Shown here: positions 55,823 through 63,807 of the stretch, one piece after another
Numbering within the stretch: the first letter of the stretch is position 1
Layout: every line of letters begins with the position of its first letter
From: Mycolicibacterium aurum
GTDB taxonomy: Bacteria > Actinomycetota > Actinomycetes > Mycobacteriales > Mycobacteriaceae
Length of the DNA stretch: 64,000 bases
Assembly (NCBI GenBank): GCA_900078775.1
Contig: LT549889.1
Coordinates: 4,588,001-4,652,000, forward strand
Reading direction: 5' to 3'
Position numbers and translations under genes: made by a program
The notes under the pieces: generated by a model
The model's input: the letters and a program-made list of their open reading frames with translations, nothing else
What the model was told of the DNA's origin: nothing
Databases searched by the model: none

Positions 55823-56715
55823 AGTGCGCGCAGGTTGGGGATCGGCGCGCGCGGCCCACGCCGTTGCCGGACCGCCAATCCGCTGGCCTCCAGCAGCCGT
55901 ACCGCGCGGTGCCGATGCGGCCGCAACGGCTCCAGCAGGATCACCATCTCCGCATCGTCGACTGGCCGGCCGACCAGGGCCTGTCCCACGATGGTGGACA
56001 GGTGGTAGTCCCCGACCGACAGCGCGTCGGGATCGCCGAAGGCGCGTTGCATGGTCTCGGCGGCCGTCCACACCCCCACCCCGGGCAGCGAGGTCAGACC
56101 GACCGCGGCCTTGTCCCGGTCCAGCCGTTCCAGGGCGTCGGCGCGCTGGGCGCAGCCCACCACGGTGCGGGCCCGGCCAGGGTCGACGTTGGCCAGCTGG
56201 AATTCCCAGGACGGGATCCGTCGCCACACCTCGGCGGCCGGCGGCACCCGCATCCCGGCCGGGGCCGGGCCGGGGGCGGGCGCCCCGTACTTCGTGGTCA
56301 GCAGCCGCCAGGCCCGGAAGGCGTCCTTGCCGTAGACCCGCTGCTCCAGGACGGCCGGGATGAGGGCCTCCAGCACCCGCCCGGTCCGGCCCAGTCGTAA
56401 GTGTGGCACCCGCCGGTACGCCACGGCGACTGTCGGCTCCGCCGGGTCGAACCCGCCGCGGTCGTCCTCGGTGCCCAGCAACGCGCCCAGCTGATCCAGG
56501 AATTCGGCGGCCCCGGGACCCCAGGCCTCGCATTCCACGGTGTCGACGGCCGTCTTACGGATCCGCGCGGTCACCGGTCCGGTGCGGGTCAGCGACGTCC
56601 GCCAGGTGTCACCGTCGACCATCCGGAAGCACGGGTCGCCGCTGCCCCGGCGCAGGGGTGCCAGCGTCAGACCCGGGCTCACGGGTCCGTCGAAGGTCAC
56701 CGTCGCGGTCGGCAC
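55819..56715 (-). CDS. HhH-GPD DNA glycosylase, AlkA-like
   Basis: 298-residue base-excision enzyme probably removing alkylated purines. The helix-hairpin-helix is LTSLPGVGVWTAAETMQRA and the catalytic Asp is in DALSVGDYHLSTI, spaced as in AlkA/DNA-3-methyladenine glycosylase II. No iron-sulfur cysteines, which excludes the Nth/MutY branch. The N-terminal 100 residues resemble the AlkA beta domain. The ATG at 56715 lies 9 nt after the DUF427 gene stop. Confidence 0.85.
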   Translation of the reverse strand: MPTATVTFDGPVSPGLTLAPLRRGSGDPCFRMVDGDTWRTSLTRTGPVTARIRKTAVDTVECEAWGPGAAEFLDQLGALLGTEDDRGGFDPAEPTVAVAYRRVPHLRLGRTGRVLEALIPAVLEQRVYGKDAFRAWRLLTTKYGAPAPGPAPAGMRVPPAAEVWRRIPSWEFQLANVDPGRARTVVGCAQRADALERLDRDKAAVGLTSLPGVGVWTAAETMQRAFGDPDALSVGDYHLSTIVGQALVGRPVDDAEMVILLEPLRPHRHRAVRLLEASGLAVRQRRGPRAPIPNLRAL

Positions 56716-56724
56716 CTCACCAAT

Positions 56725-57084
56725 CTAGGACAGCGTGACGTCCGCCTTGTCCGGGTAGAAGGCCACCGTCCCGGCGATCTCGCCGACCGCCGGATAGGGC
56801 TGCTCATAGGCCCAGACGGCGTCCCGCACCCCGGCGGCGTGGAAGTAGCTCGCCTCCCCCTTGTAGGGGCAGTAGCTGGTGGTGGCACTGCGCTCCAGCA
56901 CCGAGGACTGCACATCGTCGCGCGGAATGTACTGCACCGCCGGATAGCCGGCCTCCTGCAACGTCCAGGCGCGGTCGGTCTCGGCGACCACGGTGCCGTT
57001 GATGCGGACGGTGACGTGCCGGCCGGTGGGCGTCACGCTGATCGGGTGCTCGGCGGTCGGCTGCAGGACGGGACGCTCGCTCAT
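56725..57084 (-). CDS. DUF427 protein
   Basis: 119-residue beta-barrel protein starting MSERPVLQPTAEHPISVTP. The signature is TSYCPYKGEASYFH with WTLQEAGYPAVQYIPRDDV, which defines DUF427. Function unknown; likely small-molecule binding. Same strand and 9 nt from the glycosylase gene, so cotranscription is likely. The start is ATG 57084; longer upstream readings run into the neighbouring gene. Confidence 0.88.
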   Translation of the reverse strand: MSERPVLQPTAEHPISVTPTGRHVTVRINGTVVAETDRAWTLQEAGYPAVQYIPRDDVQSSVLERSATTSYCPYKGEASYFHAAGVRDAVWAYEQPYPAVGEIAGTVAFYPDKADVTLS

Positions 57085-57147
57085 GCAGCGCACAACACCG
57101 GCAGGCGAACGGTGATTCCCGCCACGGCGGATCGTTACGATCAGCGG

Positions 57148-57606
57148 ATGACCGAACCCGTGTCCGATTCCGTGACGATCGCCGCCGACCCACAGACGGT
57201 GTATGCGCTGATCACCGACCTGCCGACGTTGGCCTCGCTGGCCGAGGAAGCCCACGCCATGCACTGGAAGAAGGGCGGGTCGGCCACCCCGGGCGCGGTG
57301 TTCACCGGCGAGAATCGCAACGGTTCGAAGTCCTGGACAACCACCTGCACCGTCACCCACGCGTTGCCCGGCCAGCGGTTCGGGTTCGACGTGAAGGCGG
57401 CCGTGCTGCCGATCGCGCACTGGCGTTACGACATCGCCGCGACCGACGGCGGCTGCACCGTCACCGAGTCCACCTGGGACCGCCGGCCGGGCTGGTTCAA
57501 GAAGTTCGCCGGCCTGGCCACCGGGATCAGCGACCGCGACGGCGCCAACGCCGAGCACATCCGGCTGACGTTGCAGCGCCTCAAGGAGCGCGCCGAGCGC
57601 GGCTAA
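57148..57606 (+). CDS. SRPBCC (START-like) family protein
   Basis: 152-residue helix-grip protein (MTEPVSDSVTIAADPQTVYA, LITDLPTLASLAEE) of the polyketide-cyclase/dehydrase group. It ends with the long C-terminal helix typical of the fold. Ligand unknown. Divergent from the DUF427 gene and overlapping by 4 nt, tail to tail, with the oxidase gene. Confidence 0.85.
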   Translation: MTEPVSDSVTIAADPQTVYALITDLPTLASLAEEAHAMHWKKGGSATPGAVFTGENRNGSKSWTTTCTVTHALPGQRFGFDVKAAVLPIAHWRYDIAATDGGCTVTESTWDRRPGWFKKFAGLATGISDRDGANAEHIRLTLQRLKERAERG

Positions 57607-58973
57607 TGCGGTTTGCGGGTGACGATGTCGGCGACCCGGGCGATCGGGGAGGTGCTGCGCCGTCCGCCCGCCTCGTGCCGGTCGGCCAGCTTGTAGGCGA
57701 GGTAGAGACTGCGCACTCCTAGCCAGCGCAGCGGTTCGGGTTCCCAGTCCCGCGACTGATGCCCGACCCACGGCAGATCGGTGATCGGGGTGTCCCGGGC
57801 CAGCACCAGATCGGCCAGGGTGCGGCCGGCCAGGTTCGCCGCGGTGACCCCGTGCCCGACGTATCCGCCGGCCCAGCCCAGGCCGGTGGTGCGGTCCAGC
57901 GCCACCCCGGCCTCCCAGTCCCGCGGCACCGCCAGCACCCCGCACCAGCCGTGCGCGATCGGGATGTCGCGGACCTGCGGCAGGATCGTGTGCAGAACGT
58001 CGGTGAGCAGTCCGATGGTGCGCGCGGGCACCTGCCCGTCGCGGTCGGTGCGGGAGCCGAATCGGTAGGGCACGCTGCGCCCGCCGATGGCGATCCGGTC
58101 GTCGACGGTGCGCTGGGCGTAGAAGAACCCGTGTGCGGTGTCGCCGACGGTTTCGCGTCCCTGCCAACCGATTCGGTCCCAGATCTCGGCGGGGACCGGG
58201 TCGGTGGCGATCATCGAGCTGTTCATCGGCAACCAGCGCCGGTGCAGCCCGGGCAGGGCGGGGGTGAAGCCTTCGGTGGCGCGCAGCACGATCGGCGCGC
58301 GCAGGGTGCCCGACCTGGTGACCGCCTTGCCCGGTGCGATCTCGATGACCGCGGACTGCTCGTGGATGGTCACGCCGAGGCGCTCGACGGCATCGGCGAG
58401 GCCGCGGGCCAGTGCGGCCGGCTGGATCCGGGCGCAGTCCGGAGTGTGATAGGCCGAGACCAGGCCGTCGAACTGGATACGTTGCGCGGCTTCGTGTTTG
58501 CTCAGCTCGGTGACGTCGTTACCCCAGCGCCGTTCCTCGGCGACGGTGGCCGCCAGCCGGGCGGCCTGGGCCGCGTTGCGGGCGATCTCCATGGTGCCGC
58601 CCTTGACCGCACCGGCGTCGATGCCCTCCCGGTCGGCGACCTCGATGACCTCGTCGACGGATTCGTTGAGCGCCCGCTGCCAGGCCAGAACCTTCTCGCG
58701 GCCATAGGTTTTCGCCATCCGGTGCCGGTCTCCGGGGACCAGACCGGACAGCCAGCCGCCGTTGCGGCCGGAGGCGCCGAACCCGGCGAAGCGGGCCTCC
58801 AGGATGGTGATCCGCAGCGAGGGGTCGGCCCGCTTGAGGTAATAGGCGGCCCACAGGCCGGTGTAGCCGGCGCCGACGATGCAGACGTCAGCGTCCCGAT
58901 CGCCGGGCAGCTTCGGGCGCAGCGTCGGCAGCTTGTCGAACCAGTGCGAGATCTGACCGTTCTTCGGAGACAC
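57603..58973 (-). CDS. FAD-dependent oxidoreductase, DAO/PuuB type
   Basis: 456-residue D-amino-acid-oxidase-fold enzyme. The FAD motif is VCIVGAGYTGLWAAYYL, with SGRNGGWLSG next to the flavin and the C-terminal GWAGGYVGHGVTAANLAGRT. The arrangement resembles gamma-glutamylputrescine oxidase (PuuB/OrdL) and other amine oxidases. Substrate unknown, probably an amine or amino acid. GTG start at 58973. Confidence 0.85.
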   Translation of the reverse strand: MSPKNGQISHWFDKLPTLRPKLPGDRDADVCIVGAGYTGLWAAYYLKRADPSLRITILEARFAGFGASGRNGGWLSGLVPGDRHRMAKTYGREKVLAWQRALNESVDEVIEVADREGIDAGAVKGGTMEIARNAAQAARLAATVAEERRWGNDVTELSKHEAAQRIQFDGLVSAYHTPDCARIQPAALARGLADAVERLGVTIHEQSAVIEIAPGKAVTRSGTLRAPIVLRATEGFTPALPGLHRRWLPMNSSMIATDPVPAEIWDRIGWQGRETVGDTAHGFFYAQRTVDDRIAIGGRSVPYRFGSRTDRDGQVPARTIGLLTDVLHTILPQVRDIPIAHGWCGVLAVPRDWEAGVALDRTTGLGWAGGYVGHGVTAANLAGRTLADLVLARDTPITDLPWVGHQSRDWEPEPLRWLGVRSLYLAYKLADRHEAGGRRSTSPIARVADIVTRKPH

Positions 58974-59049
58974 CCGGCAATTCTGTCAGGCCGGGTTGTC
59001 GGTGCCGCGGCGGATGGTTGAGCACAAGTACCGACGAAAGGGGCACATC

Positions 59050-59517
59050 ATGTGCTGGCAACGCGATCACCCCGGGGCCACCCGGCAGGACTACCTCGAT
59101 GTACTGCACGGCATCGTCGCCACGAACGGTTGGGCGGTGCAGTATGTCGAGACGGAGCCACCGTTCGCGTACACGGTGGGGCTGAGCGGGGCGGGGCTGC
59201 CCGAGTTGCTCATCACCGGTCTCGCACCGCCGCGGTCCATGCTGCTGCTGAACACGGTGGCGCAATACATGCGGGACAAGACGGTGCCGACGGCCGGGGA
59301 CACCATGACGTTCCCGGACGGGTCATGCGCGGAGTTCGTCCGCGTGGGCACACCCGATGCCCACCTGGGGTGGGCGGTGGCGTTCCACGGCGGGCCGATC
59401 CGGGCGCTGCAGATCGCCTGGCGGGATGCGCGTGGTCACTCGCCGTGGTGCCCGGACTTCAACGAGGGTGGTCCGCGCCAGCCCGTACTCGGGATTCGCG
59501 GGCCGGCCTGCGGATGA
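59050..59517 (+). CDS. DUF4262 protein
   Basis: 155-residue protein starting MCWQRDHPGATRQDYLDVLH, with GAAAGGGG upstream. VQYVETEPPFAYTVGLSG is the DUF4262 signature. Function unknown; relatives occur widely in actinobacteria, some beside toxin or stress genes. No signal peptide. Confidence 0.82.
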   Translation: MCWQRDHPGATRQDYLDVLHGIVATNGWAVQYVETEPPFAYTVGLSGAGLPELLITGLAPPRSMLLLNTVAQYMRDKTVPTAGDTMTFPDGSCAEFVRVGTPDAHLGWAVAFHGGPIRALQIAWRDARGHSPWCPDFNEGGPRQPVLGIRGPACG

Positions 59518-59609
59518 GAATGCCCACCTGACTAGCGACATGTGAGTCACAGAAATTTCTTTGGACTCTTTGGTCTCTGGTGTCACATTCTGCCGTTTTC
59601 TGTCGGTAG

Positions 59610-59625
59610 TCGCACATACGTTCTA
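59610..59625. promoter_or_regulatory. LexA-like box before the 13E12-type HNH gene
   Basis: TCGCACATACGTTCTA matches 13 of 16 positions of the mycobacterial SOS box. It ends 3 nt before the ATG. Several 13E12 repeat genes of M. tuberculosis carry SOS boxes, which supports the call. Confidence 0.6.
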
Positions 59626-59628
59626 ATC

Positions 59629-61203
59629 ATGAAGAGCGGCGCGGTGGCGGGTCGGGAGACGGTGCAGCATGCACTGGCCGATCACGCCGCGTCGACCAAG
59701 GCGCTGTTGGATGCCGATTTCACCGCCTTCGACACGGCCGAGTTGTTGGCCATCCAGTCCGAACGCGAACAGCGTGCCCGCGCCGAGGAGATGGTCGGGC
59801 ACCGGATCCAGGCCGCGCTGATGGCGCGCGCGTCCGCGCATGAGATCGGCGGGAAGTCGTGGGTGGATGTGTTGGCCACCCGGATGCGGCTGTCCCGCGC
59901 CGAGGCGGGGCGGCGGGTGCGGGATGCCGAGTTGTTGGGGCCGCGGCACGCCATCGGCGGGCAGCCGTTGGAGCCGGCGCTGCCGGCGTGTGCGGCGGCG
60001 TTGACCGAGGGCAGCATCAGCGTCGGGCATGTCGCGGTGATCCGGTCGCTGCTGAAATCGGTGTCGGGGCGCATGTCGGGGACGGGGATCGCGAGGTTGG
60101 AGGCCGCACTGGTCACCGCCGGCAAGACCACTTACCCGGAAACCTTGCGTGAAGCCGCCCAGCGGGTGCTCTACAAACTCAACCAGGACGGCGACGGCCC
60201 GGATGAGGCCCGGCACAAGCGGGGGATCACTTTGGGCCCGCAGGATCCAGACGGGCTGGTGCGGATCAGCGGGTGGGTGGACGCGGAGTTGGCCGCCTAT
60301 ATCGGGACCGCACAACAGGTCTGGGCCCAACCCGGGGTCAACAACCCCGATGATCCAGAGCCCAAGCTGAATCCGGACCCCAATCCACCCGAGAAACAAG
60401 AAGAAGCCACAGCAGAAAGTGATCCGGCACTCCGAGATGAACCCGCGCTGGATGAAGGCGTAGCAGGGGGTGAAGACGACTTCGGAAGTATCGCGGATAG
60501 CGAGCCAACCGCCCCGCCCGCCACGGACTCCTCCGACCCGAACCACCCCACCGACTTCGGCGCCCTGGCCGACCTCGCCGCCGGGGACACCCGCAGCCGC
60601 TCCCAACGCCTGCACGACGCGTTCAAGGCCATCTTCCGTGATGCCCTGATGGCCAAGAACCTCGGCCAACACAACGGCATCCCGATCACCGTCGTCGTCT
60701 CCACCACCCTGGCCGAACTCGAAGCCGGGGCGGGAATCGCGGTCACCGGCACCGGCACCCTGATGCCCATGCCGGATCTGATCCGGCTCGCCGAACAGGC
60801 CTACCACTACCTGGTGATCTACCGGGAACACACCGCCGAACCGCTCTACCTGGGCCGCACCAAACGCCTCGCGTCCAAAGCCCAACGCCTACTGCTCTAC
60901 AACCGCGACCGCGGCTGCACCCGGCCCGGCTGCACCAAAGCCGCCTGCCGCTGCCAAGCCCACCACGCCGACCCCAGCTGGAAAAACGGCGGACGCACCG
61001 ACGCCCCGGACCTCGCCCTGGGCTGCGGACCGGACAACCGCCTCGCCGAAATGGGCTGGACCACCCGCATCGACAAACAAACCGGACGCACCCACTGGCA
61101 CCCACCACCGCTGATGGACACCGGCGGCGACACACTCAACCACCACTTCCACCCCGACGAACTCCTCGAGCCACCCGGCGAGGGCGGGGTTCAGGACGAA
61201 TAG
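59629..61203 (+). CDS. DUF222 / HNH-endonuclease protein of the 13E12 repeat family
   Basis: 524 residues from ATG 59629. The N-terminal DUF222 domain (VDVLATRMRLSRAEAGRRVR, LTEGSISVGHVAVI) covers about 1-240. An acidic Pro-rich linker (about 240-315) follows. The C-terminal HNH domain has paired cysteines and His-His (CTRPGCTKAACRCQAHHADP, then GCGPDNRLAEMGW). No promoter spacing or ribosome site is apparent and the LexA-like box abuts the start. Codon style changes near 60300 from G/T-rich to C/A-rich, suggesting a mosaic gene. It may be a selfish nuclease; DNA cleavage activity is unproven for the family. Confidence 0.88.
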   Translation: MKSGAVAGRETVQHALADHAASTKALLDADFTAFDTAELLAIQSEREQRARAEEMVGHRIQAALMARASAHEIGGKSWVDVLATRMRLSRAEAGRRVRDAELLGPRHAIGGQPLEPALPACAAALTEGSISVGHVAVIRSLLKSVSGRMSGTGIARLEAALVTAGKTTYPETLREAAQRVLYKLNQDGDGPDEARHKRGITLGPQDPDGLVRISGWVDAELAAYIGTAQQVWAQPGVNNPDDPEPKLNPDPNPPEKQEEATAESDPALRDEPALDEGVAGGEDDFGSIADSEPTAPPATDSSDPNHPTDFGALADLAAGDTRSRSQRLHDAFKAIFRDALMAKNLGQHNGIPITVVVSTTLAELEAGAGIAVTGTGTLMPMPDLIRLAEQAYHYLVIYREHTAEPLYLGRTKRLASKAQRLLLYNRDRGCTRPGCTKAACRCQAHHADPSWKNGGRTDAPDLALGCGPDNRLAEMGWTTRIDKQTGRTHWHPPPLMDTGGDTLNHHFHPDELLEPPGEGGVQDE

Positions 61204-61253
61204 CGTTGGTACTGCACCGCATAGCGCGGCCCATCACCTGAGACCGGGCAGGG

Positions 61254-62276
61254 TCAGCCGCTCTTCTGCGCCTTCCGGGCGTCGCGCAACCCCGCCCAGA
61301 AGCGGGCCGCCTCCCGGATGGAATCCTCCACCGGCGTTGGCTGCCAACCCAGTTCGCGGACCGCCTTGCCGTGATCGACGGGGGCTTCGGCGCGCATCAG
61401 CCGCAGCGAGGCCAGCGACAACCGCTCGTCGGTGCGCCGCAGCCGGCCCTTGATGGTCCCGGTGGCGGCCAACAGATAGGTCAGCGGCAACGGGATGGAA
61501 CGCGCCGGTGGCGGCACCCCGGCCTCCTCCGCGGCTATCCGGGCCACCTCGGCATTGCTGATCATCTTCTCCGAGATCAGGTACCGCTCCCCCACCCGGC
61601 CCTTCTCCGCGGCCAGGATCAGTGCCCGGGCCGCATCGTTCACCCCGACGGCCTCGAGTTCGATACCGCTCATCACGAACGGCAGCTTCCCGAAGACGGC
61701 CCCGGCGATGATCGCCCCGTGCGGAGTACGCCCCCAGTCGGTGCCTCCGTACGTGGTCGACACACACATCGCCACCGCGGGCAGGCCGCGTTCCCGGGCG
61801 TACTGCAGCACCAGCTTCTCGGCCTGCACCCGGGACCGCACATACGGCGTCAACCCGCGCTCGTCGGCGATGTCCTCCTCGGTGGCGACCTTCCCACGCT
61901 CCCGGCCGACCGTCGCATAGCTGCTGGTGAACACGAACCTGCGCAACCCGGCCGCGATCTCGGGACGGGTCGCGACGTCCAACACATGGCGGGTGCCGTC
62001 CACGTTGGTACGGAACAGCGGGGACGGATCGCGCAGCCAACCGCGGGTATCCACCACGCAGTAGTAGACGACTTCGGCCCCGGTCATCGCCTCGGCCAGC
62101 ACGTCGGCGTCCCAGATGTCGCCGAGGTAGCGCTGTACGTCCAGATCGTCGATGCCGATGGTGTTGGCACCCTCGCGCACCATCACCCGGACCTCGCGTC
62201 CATCGCCGACGAGTTGGCGCACCACATGCGAACCGAGGTAGCCGTTGGCGCCGATCACCAGGACCGGGGCGGTCAT
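61254..62276 (-). CDS. NAD(P)-dependent epimerase/dehydratase family protein (Rv0139-like)
   Basis: 340-residue extended SDR. The cofactor motif is VLVIGANGYLGSHVVRQL. The central part TSSYATVGRERG is followed by YVRSRVQAEKLVLQY, a YX3K-like helix in which the Lys is shifted (Arg-Ser-Arg-Val-Gln-Ala-Glu-Lys). The C-terminal extension has TGTIKGRLRRTDERL. The ATG overlaps the stop of the SnoaL-like gene (ATGA). Under a KstR-type operator, a sterol-related reaction is a reasonable guess. Confidence 0.85.
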   Translation of the reverse strand: MTAPVLVIGANGYLGSHVVRQLVGDGREVRVMVREGANTIGIDDLDVQRYLGDIWDADVLAEAMTGAEVVYYCVVDTRGWLRDPSPLFRTNVDGTRHVLDVATRPEIAAGLRRFVFTSSYATVGRERGKVATEEDIADERGLTPYVRSRVQAEKLVLQYARERGLPAVAMCVSTTYGGTDWGRTPHGAIIAGAVFGKLPFVMSGIELEAVGVNDAARALILAAEKGRVGERYLISEKMISNAEVARIAAEEAGVPPPARSIPLPLTYLLAATGTIKGRLRRTDERLSLASLRLMRAEAPVDHGKAVRELGWQPTPVEDSIREAARFWAGLRDARKAQKSG

Positions 62277-62770
62277 TTGACCCCCATCTGCTGCATCCAC
62301 GCCGCGGCCTCATCGGTCAGCGTGCCCAGCTCCTGAGCCTTCCTGCACCACCTCTTCGCCGCGGACAGGAACCGCAGCGGGTTGTAGACGTCCTCCTGAC
62401 GGCTCCACAATCCGTCGCCGGCGTAGGTCAGGATCGAGATGTTGGTGGCGCTGATGATGGTGCCGTCACCGGGATCGCGCATCGGGTTGTCCAGCTCGCA
62501 GATCACCCGGGAGGTCGACTCGTCGATGACCGTCCACAGCGCCGGGAACGCGGTCATGTGGTTGCCCGGAAAGCTCTCCATGGTCTTCCAGATCCACGGC
62601 CGCACCTGCTCGCGACCGCGCATGGTGCCCGCGGCGTGCTCCACATAGTCGACGTCGACGGTGTACTGGTCCACCCACGGGTCCCAGTTCCGGGTGCGGG
62701 CGGCCTCGGCGACCGTCTGCTCGAACGTGTCGAAGGCGTCTGTCAGCTCAGCTCGGGTGAACAGCGTCAC
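62273..62770 (-). CDS. SnoaL/NTF2-like protein (Rv0138-like)
   Basis: 165-residue cone-shaped NTF2-fold protein (VDQYTVDVDYVEHAAGTMRG, REQVRPWIWKTMES, FPALWTVIDESTSRVICEL). The family includes ketosteroid isomerase-like and dehydratase enzymes. GTG start at 62770, 9 nt from a KstR-type palindrome. Coupled to the SDR gene, matching the Rv0138-Rv0139 pair of M. tuberculosis. Confidence 0.85.
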   Translation of the reverse strand: MTLFTRAELTDAFDTFEQTVAEAARTRNWDPWVDQYTVDVDYVEHAAGTMRGREQVRPWIWKTMESFPGNHMTAFPALWTVIDESTSRVICELDNPMRDPGDGTIISATNISILTYAGDGLWSRQEDVYNPLRFLSAAKRWCRKAQELGTLTDEAAAWMQQMGVK

Positions 62771-62779
62771 GCCACAAAA

Positions 62780-62793
62780 TAGAACACGTTCTA
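62780..62793. promoter_or_regulatory. KstR-type operator
   Basis: TAGAAC-AC-GTTCTA fits the KstR consensus TNNAACNNGTTNNA at every defined position. It lies 9 bp before the GTG of the SnoaL-like gene and overlaps the stop codon of the upstream secreted-protein gene. KstR represses cholesterol-catabolism genes until a sterol CoA intermediate binds. Confidence 0.72.
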
Positions 62794-63228
62794 GCTGGGT
62801 TTGTCGAGGATGACACCGGCATCCACGACCACCCGCTCACCGAGGGGCTCCAGCAGTGGCACCGCCACGGCGCCCGGCACCGCCAGCGCGATGCACATCC
62901 GCCCGATCGCCTCCGGCGGCACACCGCCCTGTAGATCGACCGTGACCTGTTCGGCGGTCTCGGTCACGAAGGCGTGCACGCCGAAGCAGTCCGCGGGCCC
63001 GGCGGTGAAGTTGACGGTCAGCCCGTCCTCGGTGCGGCTCCACGATTCGACAGTGACCGGGTGCGGGTTGAGGATCATCGGGTTGTCGACGAACACCGTG
63101 CGCCACGGCTCCGCCTGCACCTCCGGCGGCTCGGCGATGGGATCGGCCCAGGCCGTCGGCGACCCGGCGCCCAGCAGGCAGCCGACCAGGATTAACCCGG
63201 CGTGTGCTGTGGTTACACCTCTAGGCAT
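62791..63228 (-). CDS. Secreted protein of unknown function
   Basis: 145 residues from ATG 63228. The signal peptide (MPRGVTTAHAGLILVGCLLG) has a likely cleavage at TAWADP. The mature part is beta-rich and holds a Cys pair (PADCFGVHAF, GRMCIALA) that could form a disulfide. Similar short exported proteins are common in mycobacteria; function unknown. Divergent from msrA. Confidence 0.75.
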   Translation of the reverse strand: MPRGVTTAHAGLILVGCLLGAGSPTAWADPIAEPPEVQAEPWRTVFVDNPMILNPHPVTVESWSRTEDGLTVNFTAGPADCFGVHAFVTETAEQVTVDLQGGVPPEAIGRMCIALAVPGAVAVPLLEPLGERVVVDAGVILDKPS

Positions 63229-63297
63229 GGGTACCACCGTAGCCGCGGAGCACAATGGGTACCGGACCTGAACGACAGCACAGAGGAGCTGATGCGC

Positions 63298-63807
63298 ATG
63301 AGCGAGTACCAGAAGGCGATCCTGGCCGGCGGCTGCTTCTGGGGCATGCAGGACCTGATCCGCAAGCAACCCGGTGTCGTGTCGACCCGGGTGGGCTACA
63401 CCGGCGGGGAGAATGCGAACGCGACGTACCGCAATCACCCGGGCCATGCCGAGGCCATCGAGATCATCTTCGATCCGGCCGAGACCTGCTACCGGGCCCT
63501 GCTGGAATTCTTCTTCCAGATCCACGACCCGACCACCAAGAACCGGCAGGGCAACGACATCGGGACCAGCTACCGGTCCGCGATCTTCTACGTCGACGAG
63601 GACCAGAAGGCCGTCGCCCTGGACACCATCGCCGACGTCGACGCCTCCGGTCTGTGGCCGGGCAGGGTGGTCACCGAGGTCGTCCCGGAGGCCGAGTTCT
63701 GGGAGGCCGAACCCGAGCACCAGGACTACCTGGTGCACTACCCGACCGGGTACACCTGCCACTTCCCGCGCCCGGACTGGAAGCTGCCCAAGCGCGCCGA
63801 GGTCTAG
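63298..63807 (+). CDS. msrA: Peptide methionine-S-sulfoxide reductase
   Basis: 169-residue MsrA with catalytic Cys13 in GGCFWGMQD, GYTGGENANATYRNHPGHAE and FFFQIHDPTTKNRQGND. Reduces the S-form of methionine sulfoxide. The ATG at 63298 (MSEYQKAIL) is favoured over 63292 because GAGGAG is 9 nt upstream and the N-terminus matches the family. Its TAG stop overlaps the antisense stop of the P450 gene within CTAG. Confidence 0.94.
   Translation: MSEYQKAILAGGCFWGMQDLIRKQPGVVSTRVGYTGGENANATYRNHPGHAEAIEIIFDPAETCYRALLEFFFQIHDPTTKNRQGNDIGTSYRSAIFYVDEDQKAVALDTIADVDASGLWPGRVVTEVVPEAEFWEAEPEHQDYLVHYPTGYTCHFPRPDWKLPKRAEV

Noticed and set aside
59629..61203. HNH gene as an insertion sequence or homing element
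   Set aside because: No terminal inverted repeats, target duplication or interrupted host gene seen; only a stand-alone 13E12-type gene can be supported.
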